DNA of 64,000 nt from Actinomycetota bacterium. Its GTDB lineage: Bacteria; Actinomycetota; Acidimicrobiia; Acidimicrobiales; Ilumatobacteraceae. A program made the translations under genes and the position numbers. Under the pieces are notes generated by a model. The model was not told where the DNA came from. It was given only the letters and a program-made list of their open reading frames with translations, and made no database searches. How positions within the stretch are numbered: position 1 is the first letter of the stretch; each line of letters starts with the position of its first letter. Location: assembly GCA_026393475.1 (NCBI GenBank), contig JAPLAA010000104.1, forward strand, positions 1 to 64,000. Direction: 5' to 3'. This document shows positions 25,215-35,164 of this stretch, in pieces.

Positions 25215-26528
25215 TCAGGCGTCGTCGGCGGCGACGACGAATTCGGACAGGCGACCGGTGGACGCGTCCGCCAGGCGAGCGCGCACGCGCACCCCGCCGT
25301 CCTCGTGGCTGCTCGACACGACCTCGCCCTCGCGGTGGACGGCGGCGAGCACGTCGCCACGGTCGTACGGGATGAGCAGCTCGACGGGCGTGGCGATCGT
25401 GCGCAACCGATCGGCGAGGGTGGCCAGGAAGTCGTCGATCCCCTCCCCCGTCGCCGCGCTCACGGCGACCGATCCCTCGTGGTCGGCGACGAGGTCGGGG
25501 ATCGCCTCCGGCACGAGGTCGGCCTTGTTGAACACGATCAGCTCGGGCACACGGTCGGCGTCGATCTCGACGAGCACGGAGCGCACCGCGGCGATCTGAC
25601 CCTCGGGGTCGGCTGCAGAGGAGTCGACGACGTGGACCAGGAAGTCGGCCTCGCTCGCGACCTCGAGCGTGCTCTTGAACGACTCGATGAGCCCGTGCGG
25701 CAGCCGGCGCACGAACCCGACGGTGTCGGTGAGCAGCACCGGTTCGCCGCCGGGCAGCGAGAGCCGTCGGGTGGTGGGATCGAGCGTGGCGAACAGGCGG
25801 TCCTCGACCAGCACACCCGCCTGGGTGAGCCGGTTGAGCAAGGTGCTCTTGCCGGCGTTGGTGTATCCGACGATGGTGACGGCGGCGAGGCCGCTGCGGC
25901 CACGGCTCTTGCGTTGCAGATGGCGTGTCTCGCGGAGGTCGGCCAGGTCGTGTTCGAGCCGGCTGATCCGCTTGGTGAGCGTTCGCCGATCGACCTCGAG
26001 CTTGGTCTCACCGGTGCCCCTCGTTCGCGTGCCGACACCACCGCTCTGTTGGGAGAGATTGGCCTTGTTGCCCCGGCGGAGTCGCGGCAGGCGGTAGCGC
26101 AGCAGCGCCAGTTCGACCTGGGCCTTGCCCTCGAGCGTGTGGGCGTTCTGGCCGAAGATGTCGAGGATGACGGCGGTGCGGTCGATCGCGGTTCGACCGA
26201 GCAGCTTCTCGAGGTTGAACTGCTGGGCCGGGCTCAGATCGTTGTCGAACACCACGGTGTCGGCGTCGACGGCGAGGCACAGCTGCTTGAGCTCTTCCAC
26301 CTTGCCCTTGCCGATGAACCATGTGTGGTCGGGCGTATCGCGTCGCTGCACGAGGCGGCCGGCCTCGTCGGCGCCGGCGGTGTCGATGAGGAGCGCCAGC
26401 TCGTCGAGCCCGGCCTCGGTGTCGTCGTCGGTGTGACCCCGCAGCGTGACTCCGACCAGGACGATGCGCTCTCGCTTGGTGCGCTCGATGAGCGTGGCGC
26501 CGAGTGCTTCCTGGTACGGGTTCGTCAT
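25215..26528 (-). CDS. hflX: GTPase HflX
   Basis: 437 residues. The N-terminal HflX domain (HTWFIGKGKVEELKQL, VVFDNDLSPAQQFNLEKLL, RTAVILDIFGQNAHTLEGK) and a coiled region with GTGETKLEVDRR precede the GTPase domain: G1 GYTNAGKST, G3 DTVGF, G4 NKAD. HflX splits stalled or hibernating 70S ribosomes. Its ATG overlaps the TGA of dapF (ATGA), so it is coupled to it. A longer reading frame runs on through dapF in another frame and was not used. Confidence 0.95.
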   Translation of the reverse strand: MTNPYQEALGATLIERTKRERIVLVGVTLRGHTDDDTEAGLDELALLIDTAGADEAGRLVQRRDTPDHTWFIGKGKVEELKQLCLAVDADTVVFDNDLSPAQQFNLEKLLGRTAIDRTAVILDIFGQNAHTLEGKAQVELALLRYRLPRLRRGNKANLSQQSGGVGTRTRGTGETKLEVDRRTLTKRISRLEHDLADLRETRHLQRKSRGRSGLAAVTIVGYTNAGKSTLLNRLTQAGVLVEDRLFATLDPTTRRLSLPGGEPVLLTDTVGFVRRLPHGLIESFKSTLEVASEADFLVHVVDSSAADPEGQIAAVRSVLVEIDADRVPELIVFNKADLVPEAIPDLVADHEGSVAVSAATGEGIDDFLATLADRLRTIATPVELLIPYDRGDVLAAVHREGEVVSSSHEDGGVRVRARLADASTGRLSEFVVAADDA

Positions 26529-27442
26529 GCGGTGGCCGTGGTCCCTTCTGAAACGGTCGACGATGGTTCGGTCGACCCGAGCTGGCTGGTGTGGTGGGTC
26601 CCGACATCGTCGAGCTCCACCTCGATCGTGGCGATCAGCACCGACGGTCCCACGAGCGTGGCCCGGCCGGGAGCTGGTTCGTCGAGTCTGACCTTCGCGC
26701 ATCCGCCGTCCATCTGCACCACGATTTCCGACGCACTCGCGGGCACGAGTCCCCACGTGCGGGCCGCGTAGGCGCTGGCGCACGCACCGGTGCCGCAGGC
26801 CTCGGTGATCCCTGCGCCGCGCTCGTGCACCCGCATACGGATGACGTGCGGCTCGGGGCCGGGCTCGACGATCTCGAGGTTGGTCCCCGGCACCTGTCGG
26901 CCGAGGTGCAGCAGATCGACGGCAGCGACGTCGTCGACGCCCACCACCGTGTGCGGGTTGCCGGTGGAGAGGTGGAGGACCGGCCGATCGGGATGGCAGC
27001 CCACGGCCGCCCATCCGTCCGGTTCGGTGCCGGGCACGATCTCACCCATGTCGACGCTGGCCTCGACCGTGTCGGCGCGCTCGGTGGCGAACACCTGCAC
27101 GTGACGAAGTCCGGCATCGGTGACGATCGTCATCGGATCGAGGTCGCCGCGCCGGGCCGCGAGGGCCTGGGCGAAGCACCGGATGCCGTTGCCGCTCATC
27201 TCGGCCCGACTGCCGTCGGCGTTGTAGAGCAACATGCGTGCGCTGTGCTCCGGGTGGCTCTCCGCGATGAGCAGGCCGTCGGCCCCGATGCCCCGACGTC
27301 GGTCGCACAGACGGACCGCGAGCGCCGGCAGCTCGTCGGGGGACACCGGCGGATGGAACGCGACGAGGAAGTCGTTACCGAGGCCGTGGTGCTTGGTGAG
27401 CTGGAGGCGCTGTGTCGGGCGGTGGGCTGCAGGAGTGGTCAC
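26525..27442 (-). CDS. dapF: Diaminopimelate epimerase, first catalytic Cys replaced by Ser
   Basis: 305 residues. Converts LL-DAP to meso-DAP. N-terminal KHHGLGNDFLV and DGLLIAE are typical. The second catalytic Cys is intact (C216 in ACGTGACA). The first, normally the Cys of CGNG-x-R, is Ser83 in EMSGNGIRCF, with a Cys five residues on at 89. Family members with Ser here exist among high-GC actinobacteria as far as I recall, so activity is not ruled out. It sits between miaA and hflX; hflX overlaps its stop. About 25 extra C-terminal residues rich in Ser/Thr lie beyond the fold. Confidence 0.92.
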   Translation of the reverse strand: MTTPAAHRPTQRLQLTKHHGLGNDFLVAFHPPVSPDELPALAVRLCDRRRGIGADGLLIAESHPEHSARMLLYNADGSRAEMSGNGIRCFAQALAARRGDLDPMTIVTDAGLRHVQVFATERADTVEASVDMGEIVPGTEPDGWAAVGCHPDRPVLHLSTGNPHTVVGVDDVAAVDLLHLGRQVPGTNLEIVEPGPEPHVIRMRVHERGAGITEACGTGACASAYAARTWGLVPASASEIVVQMDGGCAKVRLDEPAPGRATLVGPSVLIATIEVELDDVGTHHTSQLGSTEPSSTVSEGTTATA

Positions 27443-27455
27443 GACGGCGTTCCGT

Positions 27456-28463
27456 TCAGTCGTCTTCGTGGTCGCGGTGTGGATCGGAGACGTCCGAGGC
27501 CGCTGGGGTCTCCGACGTCTTCAGGTGACGTTCGATCAGCGGCACCGACTCGGCGACGGGATCGTCGTGGATGTCGATCCAGCGTACGCGAGGGTCACGA
27601 CGGAACCACCGCTCCTGGCGGACCGCGAACTGACGTGTCCGCAGGACGACCGTGGCGATCGCCTCGTCGAGGCTCACCCGTCCCTCGAGGTGCTCGATGA
27701 GCTCCTTGTAACCGAGTGCCTGGCGAGCCGTCCGCGACAGATCGGGAGACGTGCTCACGAGATGCGCCACCTCGTCGACGAGACCGGCCTCGACCATGCG
27801 GTGCACGCGGGTCTCGATGCGGGCCGCCATCAGCGGACGTGCCCACCGCAGGCCGAACTGCACGTACGGGACGTTCGGGTACGTGTCGAGGCCGGGGCCG
27901 AACGAACTGAACGGCCGCCCCGAACCGAGGCACACCTCGAGCGCGCGCACCACCCGGCGGGCGTTGGTCGGTTCCATCTTCCCCGCCGCGACCGGATCGA
28001 GCCCGGCGAGCTCGGCGTGCATGGCCTCGATCGGCTCCTGCGCAGCGCGGGCGTCGAGTGCCGCTCGGATCTCGGGCCAGGTGCCGGGGATCTCCATCGG
28101 ATCGGTGAGCGCCCGCAGATAGAGCCCGGTGCCGCCGACCAGCAGCGGTCGGGCCCCACGAGCATCGATGTCGGCCGCGGCGGCCGCTGCGGCCGCGACG
28201 AACTCGGCGACCGCGAAGTCGTGGTCGGGGTCGACGAGGTCGAGCAGGTGGTGCACCACCGCGGCACGGTCGGCCCGGGTCGGCTTGGCCGTGCCGATGT
28301 CCATGTGCCGGTACACCTGCATCGCGTCGACGGCGACGATCTCGAACCGGTCGGTGGCGGTGGCCGACGTGGCCAGCGCCATGGCAACATCGCTCTTGCC
28401 GCTGGCGGTGGGCCCGAGCACCACGACCGCCGGCACCGCCGGACGCTGGCGGACGGAGCTCAT
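27456..28463 (-). CDS. miaA: tRNA dimethylallyltransferase MiaA
   Basis: 335 residues. P-loop GPTASGKS, substrate motif VDAMQVYRHMDIGTAKP, and VGGTGLYLRAL are all in place; RQERWFRRDPRVRW is the conserved C-terminal element. It adds a dimethylallyl group to A37 of tRNAs reading UNN codons, the substrate for MiaB. miaB lies 13 bases upstream on the same strand and dapF 13 bases downstream, in one operon. The last ~25 residues are charged and unconserved. Confidence 0.96.
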   Translation of the reverse strand: MSSVRQRPAVPAVVVLGPTASGKSDVAMALATSATATDRFEIVAVDAMQVYRHMDIGTAKPTRADRAAVVHHLLDLVDPDHDFAVAEFVAAAAAAAADIDARGARPLLVGGTGLYLRALTDPMEIPGTWPEIRAALDARAAQEPIEAMHAELAGLDPVAAGKMEPTNARRVVRALEVCLGSGRPFSSFGPGLDTYPNVPYVQFGLRWARPLMAARIETRVHRMVEAGLVDEVAHLVSTSPDLSRTARQALGYKELIEHLEGRVSLDEAIATVVLRTRQFAVRQERWFRRDPRVRWIDIHDDPVAESVPLIERHLKTSETPAASDVSDPHRDHEDD

Positions 28464-28476
28464 CGAGATGACCGGC

Positions 28477-29904
28477 TCAGGAAGCGGCGACGGCGATGCG
28501 CCGCTTGTGCGAGGGCTCGGCGATCAGCTCGCGGAACTCACCGGTGAGGTGGTGCGGCGCCGCGCGGGTGACCTCCACCGTCGCGTAGGCGCCGACGCGA
28601 ACCGGGTGCGGCGGGGTGAAGTGGACGAGCTTGTTCTGGCGCGTGCGGCCGGAGATGACGCTCGGGTCCTTGCGGCTCGGCCCTTCGACCAGCACTTCCT
28701 CGACGCGGCCGATGCGATCGCGGTGCTTGGCGATCGCACTGCGCTCGACGACGATCCTCAGCCGCTCGAACCGTTCGCTCACCACGGCCGGATCGATGAA
28801 GTGCTCGGTCATCGTCGCCGCCTCGGTGCCTTCCCGCGGCGAGAAGATGAACGTGTACGCGTAGTCGTACTCGGCGGCCGCGGCCACCTCGAGGGTGCGG
28901 GCGAAGTCGTCCTCGGTCTCGCCCGGGAACCCGACGATGATGTCGGTGCTGATGGCCAGATCGTCGATGGCGGCACGACCGGCAGCGAGTCGCTCGAGAT
29001 AGCGCTCGGCGGTGTAGCCGCGGTGCATCAGCGACAGCACCCGGTCGGAGCCGCTCTGCAACGGGTAATGGAGGTGCTCGCACACCGCCGACGAGCCGGC
29101 CATCGCGGCGAACGTCTCGGGTCGCATGTCCTTCGGGTGCGGGCTCGTGAACCGCACTCGGCGGATGCCCGGCACCGCCGCGACCGAGGTGATCAGGTCG
29201 GCGAACAGCGGTCGCAGCTTCGCATCGGCATCGCCGTCGCGACGCTGTGCCAGCTGCAGATCGCGGCCGTAGCTGTTGACGTTCTGACCGAGCAGGGTCA
29301 CCTCGGTGACGCCCTGGGCGACGAGGTCGTGCACCTCGGCGACGACGTCGTCGAACGGTCGGCTGATCTCGGCACCACGCACGGCGGGCACGATGCAGAA
29401 CGCGCACGAGTTGTCGCACCCGATCTGGATCGTGACCCAGGCGTTGTACGACGTCTCACGTCGCGCCGGTAGCGCGGACGGGAACAGGGCGTGATCGTCG
29501 ATCACCGCCTCGTCGAGGATCTCGGTGATCGGTCCGTGCGCCGTGGCGTGGTGGAGCAACTCCGTCGCGCGGTGCACGTTGTGGGTGCCGAGCACGACGT
29601 CGGTCCACGGGGCTCGCTGCTGGACGAGGTCGCGGTCCTTCTGCGCGAGGCATCCGGAGACCACGATCTGGCGGCCCGCCTTGGCCTCCTTCCACCGCTT
29701 CAGGTGGCCGAGATTGCCGTACAGCTTGTTGTCGGCGTTCTCCCGGATGCAGCAGGTGTTGAGTACCACGACGTCGGCATCGTCGTCGGAATCGACTGCG
29801 ACCAGACCGTCGGCGTCGAACAGCCCGGCGATGCGCTCGGAGTCGTGTTCGTTCATCTGACACCCGTAGGTGTGCACGACGTAGCTGCGGGGGCTGCTGG
29901 TCAC
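28477..29904 (-). CDS. miaB: tRNA-2-methylthio-N6-dimethylallyladenosine synthase MiaB
   Basis: 475 residues. UPF0004 domain with three cluster cysteines (YGCQMN, NTCCIRE, SGCLAQ), radical-SAM domain with CDNSCAFCIVP, and a C-terminal TRAM domain (RTRQNKLVHF...). It methylthiolates i6A37 made by MiaA. The start is GTG at 29902-29904, just before the conserved SYVVHTYGCQMNEHD; the open frame further upstream reads into the VOC gene region and has no family similarity. Confidence 0.95.
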   Translation of the reverse strand: MTSSPRSYVVHTYGCQMNEHDSERIAGLFDADGLVAVDSDDDADVVVLNTCCIRENADNKLYGNLGHLKRWKEAKAGRQIVVSGCLAQKDRDLVQQRAPWTDVVLGTHNVHRATELLHHATAHGPITEILDEAVIDDHALFPSALPARRETSYNAWVTIQIGCDNSCAFCIVPAVRGAEISRPFDDVVAEVHDLVAQGVTEVTLLGQNVNSYGRDLQLAQRRDGDADAKLRPLFADLITSVAAVPGIRRVRFTSPHPKDMRPETFAAMAGSSAVCEHLHYPLQSGSDRVLSLMHRGYTAERYLERLAAGRAAIDDLAISTDIIVGFPGETEDDFARTLEVAAAAEYDYAYTFIFSPREGTEAATMTEHFIDPAVVSERFERLRIVVERSAIAKHRDRIGRVEEVLVEGPSRKDPSVISGRTRQNKLVHFTPPHPVRVGAYATVEVTRAAPHHLTGEFRELIAEPSHKRRIAVAAS

Positions 29905-29932
29905 GTCGGTCAAGGCTAGCGAGGCCCACCGG

Positions 29933-30367
29933 TCAGGTGACGGGCGCCGCCCAGTCCGGCGAGTACGGGTTGTGGGCGATCTCCCACAGGTGGCCGTCGG
30001 GATCGGCCACGTAGCCGGAGTAGCCGCCCCAGAACACGGCCTCGGGCGACTTGGCCACCGTGGCACCGGCCGCGACGAAGGCGGCGAACACCCGGTCGAC
30101 CTCGTCGCGGGAGGACTGGTTGCTGGCGAGGGTGACACCACGGAACCCGCCCGACGGCGCCGGCTGCAGGGCGTCGTCGGCGAGCTCCGTGGCACCGAAC
30201 AGGCCGAGGACCACCCAGCCTCCGCCCGGTGTACCCAGGCGGAGGAAGGTGATCGTCGCTTCGCTGGCTTCGGCGCGCTGCCAGCCCAACGCCTCGTAGA
30301 ACACCGTCGAGCGGGCGACGTCGGCCACGCCGAGGGTGACGAGGCTCAGGTGAGCGGGGACGCTCAT
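29933..30367 (-). CDS. VOC (glyoxalase/bleomycin resistance) superfamily protein
   Basis: 144 residues, two beta-alpha-beta-beta-beta modules. LVTLGVADVARSTVFYEALGW begins the first, GYVADPDGHLWEIAHNP ends the second with the metal-ligand Glu. Typical of metal-dependent dioxygenase, lyase or sequestering proteins; no substrate can be given. It sits between recA and miaB on the same strand, 27 bases after recA, exactly where most actinobacteria carry recX. It has no resemblance to RecX. Confidence 0.88.
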   Translation of the reverse strand: MSVPAHLSLVTLGVADVARSTVFYEALGWQRAEASEATITFLRLGTPGGGWVVLGLFGATELADDALQPAPSGGFRGVTLASNQSSRDEVDRVFAAFVAAGATVAKSPEAVFWGGYSGYVADPDGHLWEIAHNPYSPDWAAPVT

Positions 30368-30394
30368 CTGCCCATCCCCCTTCGGCTCATGAGC

Positions 30395-31450
<1,056 letters not shown>

Positions 31451-31634
31451 CGTCTGCTCCGTTCCTGCCTGCTGAGTACTTGCGTGGTGGGGTGTCCCGT
31501 GACCGGGACGGGGTCGGACTCGACCCGATGTGGTGATGCTGAGCACCGTACGAAAGGGGTGTGACACGGAGCCGGTGAGGACTCGTGGGGGTGTCCGACG
31601 GTCGGCAGCACGGTGTACCGCGGCGAACGACACG

Positions 31635-31663
31635 ACTGTAGTTACGAACGGACGTTCGATCAA
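31635..31663 (-). promoter_or_regulatory. recA promoter with perfect LexA box in spacer
   Basis: Minus strand: TTGATC (31658-31663), 17-base spacer, TACAGT (31635-31640). The LexA box CGAACGTCCGTTCG (31645-31658) fills the spacer and touches the -35. It gives a 5' UTR of about 177 bases; the rest of the gap 31451-31770 holds nothing else recognised. Confidence 0.85.
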
Positions 31664-31770
31664 GCATCGAACACCGAATTTCCGCGATTCCCGCGGCCAC
31701 CGACCCTCGATGCCCCCATGCGCCGACGAGAACGACGGCGATCGGGTCGGACGCAGGCGTCGGCGAGGGC

Positions 31771-32241
31771 CTACGTCGAGCGCTTGCGACGCCGACCCGA
31801 CCGGGGCAGCGGTATGCCGGCTGCCGCGTCGCCCGATGCGACGGCCGCCGCAGCGTCGTCGAGCTCGGCGCGTTCGGGCGGGTGCACCGCCAGGTCGAAC
31901 GCCAGCCACATGGTGTACGTGAACGGGTAGATCAGCACCGGCACCACGAGCGCGACCACGAACAGCGACAGCACGAACGGCAGCACCGGGATGTCGGGGG
32001 CGGTGGCGAAGAACCCGATGCCCATCGCCGTCGTCAGCGCGCCGAACGTGACGATGGTGTTCACCGTGACCGTGCCGAGCTCGAAGCCCTCTTCGCGGTG
32101 CCAGGTGATGCCGCAGGTGCGGCAGCGGTCGAGCCGCTTGAACCAGCCGCGCACGAAGGTGCGCCGCGAGCTGCACCAGGGACACTTCAGCAGCATCGCC
32201 CGCCCCAACATGCGGGTGAACTTCTGCTGCGTGGCGGCCAT
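31771..32241 (-). CDS. DUF983-type small membrane protein
   Basis: 156 residues. A zinc-ribbon-like pair CPWC and CRTCG lies before two membrane helices ([18 protein letters not shown], and [20 protein letters not shown]). The layout [10 protein letters not shown] ... [12 protein letters not shown] matches DUF983 proteins, which have no established function. The start 32239-32241 was chosen at the conserved beginning of the family; a longer frame has no similarity. The C-terminus ends in a basic RSGRRRKRS tail. Divergent from the membrane protein gene at 32380. Confidence 0.8.
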   Translation of the reverse strand: MAATQQKFTRMLGRAMLLKCPWCSSRRTFVRGWFKRLDRCRTCGITWHREEGFELGTVTVNTIVTFGALTTAMGIGFFATAPDIPVLPFVLSLFVVALVVPVLIYPFTYTMWLAFDLAVHPPERAELDDAAAAVASGDAAAGIPLPRSGRRRKRST

Positions 32242-32379
32242 CGAGGTCACCCTACGACCGCTCCCCCACCCGTCCCAAGCGTCGGATCGATGGAGCGGGG
32301 TGCCATCCGACTCGCCCGTGACCCACGCTCGCCCAGGTCGGGTGCGCGCATCTGCGGGCGGATGGGTCACAATGGGCGC

Positions 32380-33198
32380 GTGCGTCGCTCATTCGCCGGT
32401 CTGCTCTTCGGTGTCGCCTTCGCGTTCGCGTGCCTGGCGATCAGCGGCTTCCTCCTCCACCGCACCGCGTTCTCGCCGAGCCGCACGAGCGGTGAGGCCG
32501 TCTCGATCCTGCAGGACGAGGAGGTGCAGCGCGAGGCGATCGCCGTGGTCGCCGACGCGACCGCCGACCAGATGTACCCCGGCGACCCCACCGGAGCAGC
32601 GCTGGTGCGCCAGAACATCACGATCGTCGCGTCGACGCCGGCCGGTGCGCCGCTGTTCGGCCAGATGCTCACCGATGCGCACGCAGTGCTGATCGGCGAC
32701 GTGGCCGGCCCGGTGGTGGTGGCGCCCGAACAGCTCGTGCAGATCACCCGCGACGAGCGCGCCGGCGCCTTGCCGCCCCTGCAGGTGGTCGTGCCGACGA
32801 TCGGTTCGCTCGAGCTGATCGACGGGGTGCTCGGCTGGCTCGTCCCGTTGAGTGGTGTGGCCGCGATCGTGTTCTTCGTGCTGTGCTTCCTGGCCAGGCC
32901 GGAGCGCGGGGCCCTGTTCCGCACCCTCGGCATCGGCCTGGTCGCGCTGGCCGCGCTCGCGATCATCTTCAGCTACGTGCTGCCGAAGTTCATCCCACCG
33001 CTGCTCGACGACAGCGCCTGGGCACGGATACCGGCATTGATGGCCGACGCCGGCCTGGGGCTCACGTTGTTCGCCGCGTTCGTGCTGGCCGGAGCAGGCC
33101 TCGCGCTGTTCATGGCGTCGACACGGATGGGCCGCAGCCGCCGGTGGAGCACCCCGGTGAGCACCTACCGGTACCGCGAAGAGCGCAGCTGGAGCTGA
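32380..33198 (+). CDS. Integral membrane protein of unknown function
   Basis: 272 residues, not recognised. An N-terminal helix (FAGLLFGVAFAFACLAISGFLL), an external segment of about 130 residues with EEVQREAIAVVADATADQM and VVVPTIGSLEL, then three closely spaced helices (WLVPLSGVAAIVFFVLCFL, LGIGLVALAALAIIFSYVL, LGLTLFAAFVLAGAGLALFM) and a short basic C-terminus. GTG at 32380 is used; an in-frame ATG at 32362 is possible. It converges on the aminotransferase-like gene; the pair of 9-mers GATCAGGCG at 33222-33239 overlaps that gene's stop. Confidence 0.7.
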   Translation: MRRSFAGLLFGVAFAFACLAISGFLLHRTAFSPSRTSGEAVSILQDEEVQREAIAVVADATADQMYPGDPTGAALVRQNITIVASTPAGAPLFGQMLTDAHAVLIGDVAGPVVVAPEQLVQITRDERAGALPPLQVVVPTIGSLELIDGVLGWLVPLSGVAAIVFFVLCFLARPERGALFRTLGIGLVALAALAIIFSYVLPKFIPPLLDDSAWARIPALMADAGLGLTLFAAFVLAGAGLALFMASTRMGRSRRWSTPVSTYRYREERSWS

Positions 33199-33232
33199 CG
33201 CCGCCGATCGCCGGTGTCGCCGATCAGGCGGA

Positions 33233-34606
33233 TCAGGCGGTGAGCTCGTCGACGAACTCCTGGAACACCGACTCGTAGCGCATCGCGTCGTGCTCGCTGT
33301 GCAGCGCGGAGATCAGCCACTGCTCGTCGAGGCCGGGCGGCAACAGGATGCCGCGGTTGATGCCGTGCATCCACTGGGCGAACGCGAGGTCGAAGTCGGT
33401 GGCCTTGTAGTCGCGGTAGTTCTTGATCGGCTCCTCCGACCACGTGACACAGCCCTTCGCGCCGAACTGCACGGTGTGCGCCGGCAGGCCGGCGGCGTCG
33501 ATGGTGCCCTGACACGCCGCGACGAGCTTGCTGTTGAGCGCGTTGATGGCCTGGTGCACGTCCGGCGTGCAGATGTCCTGCAGCACGGCCTTGGCGGCGG
33601 CCATGCACAGCGGGTTGCCGTTGTACGTGCCGAGGTGCAACACCTTGCCCGTGGTGATCTGGTCCATGCACTCCATGGTGCCGCCGAACGCACCGAGGGG
33701 CAGGCCACCGCCGATGCTCTTGGCGAGGCACACGAGGTCGGGCTGCACGCCGAGCACGCCGGTGGCGCCGCTCCAGCCGGCGGTGATGCCGGTCTTGACC
33801 TCGTCGAAGATCAACATGGTGCCGTACGTGCGAGTGATCTCGCGGACCGCCTCGAGGTAGCCGGGCTGCGGCATGCAGATGCCGATGTTCTCCATGACCG
33901 GCTCGACGATGAACGCCGCCACCTCGCCGCTGCGCAGGACGCGCTCGAGGGCTTCGGGATCGTTGTACGGAATGACGATGGTGTCGGCCAGCACGGCGGC
34001 GGTGATGCCGGCGGTCGCGGGAATCGGCGTCGGGTTGTCGGCCGGGCCGGCGAGCTCGATCTTCGGCTTCATCGAGATCATGACCTCGTCGTGGTGACCG
34101 TGGTAGCCGCCCTCCACCTTCACGAGCTTCTCGCGGCCGGTGACGCCACGGGCGACGCGGATGGCGTCCATGGTGGCCTCGGTGCCCGAGTTGGTGAAGC
34201 GCCACATGGGCAGCCCGTAGCGCTCGGCGAGCAGCTCGGCCACGTCGGCGTTGGTCTCGCACGGGGTGACGAACAGGGTGCCGTTGTCGAGCTGGCGCTC
34301 GACCGCCTGGCGCACGAGCGGATGGCAGTGACCGGCGAACAGGGCGCCGTAGCCCATGTCGTAGTCGACGTAGCGGTTGCCGTCGACGTCCTCCATCCAG
34401 GCGTCCTGAGCGCGGCTCACGACGATCGGGTGGGGGTCGTACGCCTGGAAGCTCGAGGGGACGCCGAGCGGCAGCACCTTGCGCGCCCGCTCGGTCGCAC
34501 GCTGGGAGCCGGCGGTTCGCTGCATGTACACCTGCAGTTCGCGGGCGGTGATCTGCCGAGCTCGGGCGACCAGTTCGTCGTGGCGGATGGATTCCGTTGC
34601 ACTCAT
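33233..34606 (-). CDS. Class III aminotransferase, glutamate-1-semialdehyde aminomutase-like
   Basis: 457 residues, PLP fold-type I. FTNSGTEATMDAIRVARG, EGGYHGHHDEV, FDEVKTGIT and the PLP lysine in CLAKSIGGGLPLGAFGG are characteristic of the HemL-like group. The N-terminus (about 45 residues before LPLGVPSSFQ) and the C-terminal half differ from true HemL, and no heme genes are near, so it may be a beta-amino-acid or other aminotransferase/mutase rather than tetrapyrrole HemL. AAGGAA precedes the ATG at 34604-34606 by 5 bases. Single gene, converging on the membrane protein gene. Confidence 0.85.
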   Translation of the reverse strand: MSATESIRHDELVARARQITARELQVYMQRTAGSQRATERARKVLPLGVPSSFQAYDPHPIVVSRAQDAWMEDVDGNRYVDYDMGYGALFAGHCHPLVRQAVERQLDNGTLFVTPCETNADVAELLAERYGLPMWRFTNSGTEATMDAIRVARGVTGREKLVKVEGGYHGHHDEVMISMKPKIELAGPADNPTPIPATAGITAAVLADTIVIPYNDPEALERVLRSGEVAAFIVEPVMENIGICMPQPGYLEAVREITRTYGTMLIFDEVKTGITAGWSGATGVLGVQPDLVCLAKSIGGGLPLGAFGGTMECMDQITTGKVLHLGTYNGNPLCMAAAKAVLQDICTPDVHQAINALNSKLVAACQGTIDAAGLPAHTVQFGAKGCVTWSEEPIKNYRDYKATDFDLAFAQWMHGINRGILLPPGLDEQWLISALHSEHDAMRYESVFQEFVDELTA

Positions 34607-34857
34607 GTTGGTTCCTTTTCGGATCACGTTCTCGCAAGCCTAGCGCACCACGGAATCCGTCGTGAACGGGGCCGATGGCAACGCTTCGCATACGAGTGGG
34701 AGCGCCTCCGGCGGCGACGCTGCGCGCGCACTCAGACGGAACGCTGATGCGACGACCGTTCCGGCGACTCCTCGAGCCAGAGCGCACAGGCGCTGCGCGG
34801 GTGCGGAACCGTTGGTGGAAGTCCGCATCGCGTCTGGCAGAATGTGGACCCTTCATG

Positions 34858-34930
<73 letters not shown>

Positions 34931-34997
34931 CTGGGCCCTCGGGCCTCACGTTGTCGGCCGGTGGTGTGGATCCCTACACTGCCGGACCGCACGACAT

Positions 34998-35072
34998 GCC
35001 CCTCTAGCTCAATGGCAGAGCAACGGACTCTTAATCCGCAGGTTCTCGGTTCGAGTCCGAGGGGGGGCACCA
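34998..35072 (+). tRNA. tRNA-Lys (CTT), integration target
   Basis: Acceptor GCCCCTC/GGGGGGC, D arm GCTC/GAGC, anticodon CTT in loop CTCTTAA, T arm CTCGG/CCGAG, discriminator A and encoded CCA. The last A-stem pair (27-43) is A-C, a mismatch. The 3' half from 35026 is also the left attachment repeat of the element that follows. Its natural terminator has been pushed 9.7 kb away to 44758. Confidence 0.95.
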
Positions 35073-35075
35073 CGA
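35026..35075 (+). repeat. attL: 50-bp direct repeat in tRNA-Lys
   Basis: Identical over 50 bases to 44708-44757. It spans from the anticodon stem to 3 bases beyond CCA, the usual core for tyrosine integrases that use tRNA genes. Confidence 0.93.
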
Positions 35076-35130
35076 AGTACCTGGTCAGAGCCACTTTCTG
35101 AGACCAGAGTTCCTCCCCCGCTACAGTCCG

Positions 35131-35150
35131 TGCCGCGAATCTGCCGCGAA
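35131..35150 (+). promoter_or_regulatory. Integrase arm-type site candidates, left end
   Basis: Two direct copies of TGCCGCGAA at 35131 and 35142, preceded by CAGTCC. The same doubled motif with the same preceding CAGTCC recurs at the other element end (44583-44603). Location between att core and integrase gene fits integrase arm binding. Confidence 0.6.
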
Positions 35151-35164
35151 AGGGTGGGTCGAAC

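Noticed and set aside
33199-33232. A terminator between the membrane protein and aminotransferase genes
   Set aside because: Only a doubled 9-mer overlapping the stop is present; no stable stem could be drawn.
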